NCBI GenBank assembly: GCA_910577065.1
Contig: CAJTLD010000029.1
Span: forward strand, 13,854 to 23,830
DNA: 9,977 bases
Direction: 5' to 3'
Origin: an uncultured Lachnospiraceae bacterium
GTDB taxonomy: Bacteria > Bacillota > Clostridia > Lachnospirales > Lachnospiraceae
A program made the translations under genes and the position numbers. The notes beneath the pieces were generated by a model. The model searched no databases. It was not told the DNA's origin and saw only the letters and a program-made list of their open reading frames with translations. Shown here in pieces: positions 7,738 through 9,977 of this stretch (position 1 is its first letter; each line of letters opens with the position of its first letter).

Positions 7738-7764
7738 CTGAAATGATATCTACTCCCATTTCAG
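7738..7764. promoter_or_regulatory. Inverted repeat in the 5' leader of the cNMP-domain gene
   Basis: CTGAAATG (7738-7745) and CATTTCAG (7757-7764) are exact complements separated by 11 bp. The repeat starts about 8 nt downstream of the expected transcription start and ends 22 nt before the ribosome site. It could be an operator for a dimeric repressor or an RNA hairpin in the leader; the sequence does not decide. Confidence 0.5.
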
Positions 7765-7778
7765 TTTGCGTCGTATCT

Positions 7779-7807
7779 ATTATACTATTTTTTTTATATT
7801 TCGTAAA
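7779..7807 (-). promoter_or_regulatory. Promoter of the cNMP-domain / repeat-protein operon
   Basis: On the minus strand, -35 TTTACG (7802-7807), a 17-bp AT-rich spacer and -10 TATAAT (7779-7784). The -10 box is perfect and the -35 matches 4 of 6. It lies 74 bp upstream of the start codon and just beyond the tRNA terminator, so the operon is transcribed independently of the tRNAs. Confidence 0.75.
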
Positions 7808-7819
7808 CACAAATGGAAT

Positions 7820-7850
7820 AAAAAAAGCACCCTCTTACCGGGTGTTTTTA
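7820..7850 (-). terminator. Intrinsic terminator of the tRNA operon
   Basis: On the minus strand CACCC and GGGTG (7840-7844 and 7828-7832) pair across a 7-nt loop, followed by C and seven T residues (7826-7820). It starts about 10 nt after the tRNA-Lys 3' end. The plus strand also shows five T after the stem, so it may be weakly bidirectional. Confidence 0.85.
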
Positions 7851-7854
7851 ATAA

Positions 7855-7927
7855 TGAGACATCGGGGGCTCGAACCCCGGACAACTTGATTAAAAGTCAA
7901 GTGCTCTACCACCTGAGCTAATGTCCC
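7855..7927 (-). tRNA. tRNA-Lys (anticodon TTT)
   Basis: This is a 73-nt cloverleaf. The acceptor strands GGGACAT and ATGTCTC pair with one G-U; the D arm reads AGCTCAGGTGGTAGAGC; the anticodon stem is CTTGA/TCAAG with loop CTTTTAA, placing TTT at 7894-7892; the T arm carries GGTTCGAACC; the discriminator is A at 7855. CCA is not encoded. It lies 20 nt downstream of tRNA-Phe and is followed by a terminator. Confidence 0.97.
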
Positions 7928-7947
7928 ATACTCGAATTTCTCGAGAA

Positions 7948-8020
<73 letters not shown>

Positions 8021-8040
8021 ATATCTTTATTGGCAAATAC

Positions 8041-8069
8041 ATGATACACGAAAATTTGAAAAATGTCAA
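8041..8069 (-). promoter_or_regulatory. Promoter of the tRNA-Phe/tRNA-Lys operon
   Basis: On the minus strand, consensus -35 TTGACA (8064-8069), a 17-bp spacer and -10 TATCAT (8041-8046), 20 bp before the mature 5' end of tRNA-Phe. The near-consensus sequence and short leader suit a strong constitutive tRNA promoter. Confidence 0.9.
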
Positions 8070-8083
8070 GAAAAAATTTTGAA

Positions 8084-8104
8084 ACTGAAACATTATGTTT
8101 CAGT
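8084..8104. promoter_or_regulatory. Perfect 21-bp palindrome between tRNA promoter and methyltransferase leader
   Basis: ACTGAAACAT (8084-8093) and ATGTTTCAGT (8095-8104) are exact inverse complements around one T. A one-base centre makes an RNA hairpin poor, so a DNA operator for a dimeric regulator, or the end of a repeat element, is more likely. It lies 15 bp upstream of the tRNA -35 box and at the start of the structured region leading to the methyltransferase. I do not recognise the site. Confidence 0.7.
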
Positions 8105-8132
8105 GGAAGTTATTGTTCAATCCTGGGCTGTG

Positions 8133-8262
8133 CACTGCGCTGGACGGCCACAGGCCAATGCAGTAATGGGGCCAGAATCCGGCTTCTTGCCGTAAGGCAA
8201 CTTTCAATAGGCCGGATTCATTACTGTGAATACCATGGGTGTGAACAGTAACCAGTGGAATT
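8133..8262 (+). ncRNA. Candidate structured leader RNA upstream of the methyltransferase
   Basis: Complementary segments are packed in order. Stem A pairs ACTGC (8134-8138) with GCAGT (8160-8164), with TGG/CCA inside. Stem B pairs GAATCCGGC (8175-8183) with GCCGGATTC (8211-8219) and continues CAGTAAT (8161-8167) with ATTACTG (8220-8226) around a 7-nt bulge. Stem B encloses a hairpin TTGCC-GTAA-GGCAA (8187-8200) with a GNRA-type loop. TTACTGT (8221-8227) can instead pair with ACAGTAA (8245-8251). Stem A and both versions of the outer helix share bases, so the folds are mutually exclusive, as in a riboswitch or attenuator. The block ends next to the GGAGGAG ribosome site. It matches no known class I can name. 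No convincing plus-strand promoter is visible just upstream, so the transcript start is unknown. It could alternatively be a dispersed repeat. Confidence 0.5.
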
Positions 8263-8264
8263 AT

Positions 8265-8271
8265 GGAGGAG
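8265..8271 (+). promoter_or_regulatory. Ribosome binding site of the methyltransferase, deciding its start
   Basis: GGAGGAG lies 9 nt before ATG 8281. The in-frame ATG at 8263 overlaps this site and so cannot be the start; ATG 8287 is 15 nt away and less suitable. Confidence 0.85.
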
Positions 8272-8280
8272 ATAGGGCGT

Positions 8281-8997
8281 ATGAATATGAATGACTATAA
8301 GGCATATGTTTCTGCCGAAACTATGATGGGACCAAACAGCGTAAGGATATTAGCGGAGTTATTGGACAAATATCCTTTGCAGTTTGCTCCCGGCGATAGG
8401 ATACTTGATTTGGGATGTGGGACAGGGCTGACAAGCTTTATCATTGCCAAAGAGACAGGAGCAAAAGTTTTTGCAAATGATTTATGGATTAGCGCAGAAG
8501 AAAATCGGAAACGCTTTGCGGAATGGGGGATTGGAGGGCAGGTAACGCCCATTTGTGAAGATGCGAACAACCTTCATTTTGAAAAAAAGCAGTTTCATGC
8601 TCTGATTAGCGTTGATTCTTATCATTATTTTGCAGGAAGCAAGGGATTTTTTCAGCAAAAGATTTTGCCATTTATGAAAGATAATGGAGTGGTTTTGATT
8701 GGAATCCCCGGCCTGAAAAATGAATATACGGGCCGTGCAAAAGAACTTCTTTCTAATTGGCTTGGGGATGACGCTTATATGTTTAAAAGTCCAAAATTCT
8801 GGAAAGGGCTTATCGGCGGCGGCGATAGAATCGAGTTGGTGAAAACATGGGAAATGGATTGTTTCAGCAAGGCATGGGACGATTGGCTTAAAACGAATAA
8901 TAAATTTGCGCTCGGCGACAGGCAATACTTTGAAACAATTATTAAACCGTATACTTGTTTTGTGGGTATTTATATTAAGATTAAAAAGGCATTATGA
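8281..8997 (+). CDS. Class I SAM-dependent methyltransferase
   Basis: This is a 238-aa protein. SAM-binding motif I is ILDLGCGTG (41-49) after a short helical lead. The acidic residue of motif II is D67 in VFANDLW; a motif III-like CEDANNLHF (92-100) carries the Asp that usually contacts the adenine; HALISVDSYHYF (106-117) is the motif IV-like strand; and VVLIGIPG (137-144) follows. The fold and length fit small-molecule methyltransferases of the UbiE/phosphoethanolamine type rather than rRNA enzymes, but the substrate cannot be read from the sequence. The C-terminal third is rich in Trp, Lys and aromatic residues and probably forms the substrate cap. It stands alone, divergent from the tRNA operon, behind a highly structured leader, which suggests post-transcriptional control. 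An antibiotic-modifying or osmolyte role would be guesswork. Confidence 0.9.
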   Translation: MNMNDYKAYVSAETMMGPNSVRILAELLDKYPLQFAPGDRILDLGCGTGLTSFIIAKETGAKVFANDLWISAEENRKRFAEWGIGGQVTPICEDANNLHFEKKQFHALISVDSYHYFAGSKGFFQQKILPFMKDNGVVLIGIPGLKNEYTGRAKELLSNWLGDDAYMFKSPKFWKGLIGGGDRIELVKTWEMDCFSKAWDDWLKTNNKFALGDRQYFETIIKPYTCFVGIYIKIKKAL

Positions 8998-9006
8998 TGA
9001 ATTGCC
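8988..9006 (+). terminator. Weak hairpin over the methyltransferase stop codon
   Basis: GGCATT (8988-8993) pairs with AATTGCC (9000-9006) with one bulged base around a 6-nt loop that includes the stop codon. A CTTTTC tract follows 4 nt later. It is short and AT-rich, so it is a poor terminator at best. Confidence 0.25.
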
Positions 9007-9147
9007 AATACTTTTCGAATATACTTAAAACTGCAGCGGACACTGTTTGTAAAGAACCGTCAGCCAGAGGGCAAACACGCTTTAGGCAGGGATAGTAAAA
9101 GATAATTTATTACCGGCAAAAAAATTTAGACGATAAAAATTTGTATA
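8998..9147. other. Intergenic stretch with no supported gene
   Basis: No reading frame of useful length, RNA gene or strong repeat is seen. GTTTG (9047-9051) and CAAAC (9074-9078) could pair across a long loop, but no T-run follows. The right part is AT-rich and leads into the promoter at 9148. Confidence 0.6.
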
Positions 9148-9176
9148 TTGAAAGGCAATAGATTTAATGCTATACT
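9148..9176 (+). promoter_or_regulatory. Strong promoter without an intact downstream gene
   Basis: TTGAAA (9148-9153), a 17-bp spacer and TATACT (9171-9176), with TGC just before the -10 box (extended -10). A perfect 10-bp palindrome ACTTCGAAGT (9174-9183) overlaps the end of the -10 box and the expected start point, a typical repressor position. No open gene follows; the next coding trace is the decayed pyrD fragment. Confidence 0.55.
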
Positions 9177-9260
9177 TCGAAGTGGGAAAGAGAAATAAGA
9201 GCTATTGAATCAGATATTACATTAGATGGATGGTATAAGAAATAGATGGATACATATTAA

Positions 9261-9420
9261 AAGATTTGCAGGCTTAACAGTTTTAGTGTTGCGCGGGCAT
9301 ATGCAGTTACAACTAATTTCAAGTTTATATATGCATGTTGCACGGGAAGCATGATATGATGAAGTAAAACAGTATGGGAATGCAATAAATACAGGAAAAA
9401 TAAAAATGGCATATAATTGA
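9261..9420 (+). pseudogene. pyrD: Decayed 3' end of pyrD (dihydroorotate dehydrogenase)
   Basis: One frame (9261-9359) reads LNSFSVARAYAVTTNF (9273-9320) and then IYAC. This parallels the PyrD C-terminal region, typically ALEFLVAGASAVQVGTANF followed by NPYAC, with three residues missing before TTNF. That segment forms part of the FMN phosphate-binding site. Stops and frame changes interrupt the reading on both sides; a second frame (from about 9355) gives EVKQYGNAINTGKIK, which could be the decayed tail helix. The catalytic part upstream is not recognisable. Position supports the call: a pyrE-like start follows, and pyrD precedes pyrE in many Firmicutes pyr operons. The similarity is judged by eye from knowledge of the family, and the borders are approximate. 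Confidence 0.5.
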
Positions 9421-9486
9421 CGCAGTAACAGGAAGACTGGATGGAACGGATACCTGTAAACAGTTTAAAAAAGGAGAACAGAATAT

Positions 9487-9565
9487 ATGGAAGCATACAA
9501 AACAGAATTTATTGAATGAGGCTGTAAAAAATCTTGTGTCTATGGAAAGTAAGATTTCCTGATAA
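9487..9565 (+). pseudogene. pyrE: Decayed 5' end of pyrE (orotate phosphoribosyltransferase)
   Basis: A good ribosome site (AAAGGAGAA, 9469-9477) precedes ATG 9487, which opens MEAYKTEFIE, the same start as clostridial PyrE (MEAYKxEFIEF) and close to E. coli MKPYQRQFIEF. A stop follows at once. One frame over, VKNLVSMESKIS (to about 9561) aligns with VLKFGDFTLKSGRIS, the next part of PyrE, with small gaps. The remnant is cut off by the IS256-family end at 9590. PyrE makes OMP from orotate and PRPP in pyrimidine synthesis; this copy cannot. An intact pyrDE must lie elsewhere, or the cell relies on uptake. Confidence 0.6.
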
Positions 9566-9589
9566 GAATTTGATATGTAAAAGTTTGTC

Positions 9590-9614
9590 GAGAGTGTCAG
9601 ATTATTTGTGTAAG
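9590..9614. mobile_element. Terminal inverted repeat of an IS256-family element
   Basis: Read rightward from 9590, GAGAGTGTCAG then ATTATTTGTGTAAG resembles the IS256 end (GTCCGTATAATTGTGTAA in the inner part), as I recall it. The shared ATTGTGTAA/TTTGTGTAA and GTC are at matching positions. It marks the transposase 3'-side end of the element. The other end and the target duplication lie beyond the window. Confidence 0.65.
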
Positions 9615-9977
9615 TTCTCTGGACTGCCATTCTTTTACTTGCGGCAGGATCTTATCCGTGATCTTGCTGACCATTTCGGCGGACACTTCAATCCCATACA
9701 GGTCATTTAACTGGTCATGGATATCACGGGTACTCATTCCACGTGCATATAGTGAGATCACTTTTTCTTCGATTCCAGAAATATCCCTTTGGTACTTAGG
9801 AATTAACTTTGGCTCAAATTCACCGTTGCTGTCTCTTGGCACATCAATCTGGAACTCACCATATTGGCTTTTAAGCGTTTTAGTCGAATGGCCGTTTCTT
9901 TTATTATCTGTCAGTAGAGCACCCTTTTGATTTTTCTCATAACCAAGAGCAGCATCCAGTTCTGTTTCCATAAGCTC
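9597..9977 (-). pseudogene. IS256-family (mutator-type) transposase, N-terminal part only, catalytic domain deleted
   Basis: The frame is open at the right edge (GAG CTT ATG at 9977-9969), so the true start is outside. Residues visible include ELMETELDAALGYEKN, LKSQYGEFQIDVPRD, and ISLYARGMSTRDIHDQLNDLYGIEVS, diagnostic of the family's N-terminal DNA-binding region. A full protein is about 390-410 aa and continues after KEWQSR with PLDxxYPVVFxDA, which holds the first catalytic Asp. Here it runs from QSR into ELTQII and a stop, and those codons are the terminal inverted repeat itself. So an internal deletion removed the DDE domain while keeping both the N-terminal region and this end. It cannot transpose itself but could be moved in trans, and a protein made from it could bind ends and inhibit active copies. 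Confidence 0.88.

Noticed and set aside
7928..7947. TTCTCGAGAA palindrome between the two tRNAs.
   Set aside because: It is short and lies in a processed spacer; it probably has no role beyond local folding of the precursor.
8063..8251. A 62-codon plus-strand frame in the methyltransferase leader.
   Set aside because: It starts inside the tRNA promoter without a ribosome site and is rich in stem-forming segments. The open frame is better explained as a by-product of the structured element.
8120..8262. Resemblance to parts of a cobalamin riboswitch (GAATCCGGC and an ACTGTGA segment).
   Set aside because: The order and spacing of the conserved core do not fit, and the resembling segments pair with each other in a way that class does not.

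Overview
The window looks like chromosomal DNA of a low-to-moderate-GC Clostridia species, most likely Lachnospiraceae. The reasons are strong GGAGG-type ribosome sites, TTGACA/TATAAT promoters, a YfhO-family membrane protein, tRNAs without an encoded CCA, and decayed pyrD/pyrE fragments that read like the Lachnospiraceae versions. The family placement is inference.

Layout. Positions 1-235 (minus) hold the receiver domain of a response regulator that runs off the left edge. A divergent intergenic region (236-396) carries a promoter for the regulator flanked by 10-bp-phased direct repeats, followed by the yfhO-like gene (397-2949, plus). That gene converges on a two-gene minus-strand operon. 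The upstream gene (5591-7705) encodes a 704-aa protein with a degenerate cyclic-nucleotide-binding-like domain and a large unrecognised C-terminal part. The downstream gene (2996-5527) encodes an 843-aa protein with two membrane segments, a coiled coil, 19 tandem 18-residue repeats, and three copies of a short motif resembling the FliM/FliY 'EIDALL' peptide. A strong promoter serves this operon, and a 13-bp inverted repeat lies at the convergent junction.

Upstream of the operon is a minus-strand tRNA-Phe(GAA)/tRNA-Lys(TTT) pair with a near-consensus promoter and a terminator. On the other side of the tRNA promoter are a perfect 21-bp palindrome and about 130 bp of highly self-complementary sequence with mutually exclusive pairings. 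This stretch ends at the ribosome site of a class I SAM-dependent methyltransferase gene (8281-8997, plus) and looks like a structured leader of no class I recognise.

The right end (8998-9977) is degenerate accessory DNA: a promoter with no intact gene behind it, a decayed 3' end of pyrD and 5' start of pyrE, and an IS256-family element whose transposase has lost its catalytic half by an internal deletion that joins the N-terminal coding region to the terminal inverted repeat.

The most interesting candidates are the cNMP-like/repeat-protein operon, which may be an uncharacterised membrane-linked signalling pair, and the structured leader in front of the methyltransferase.
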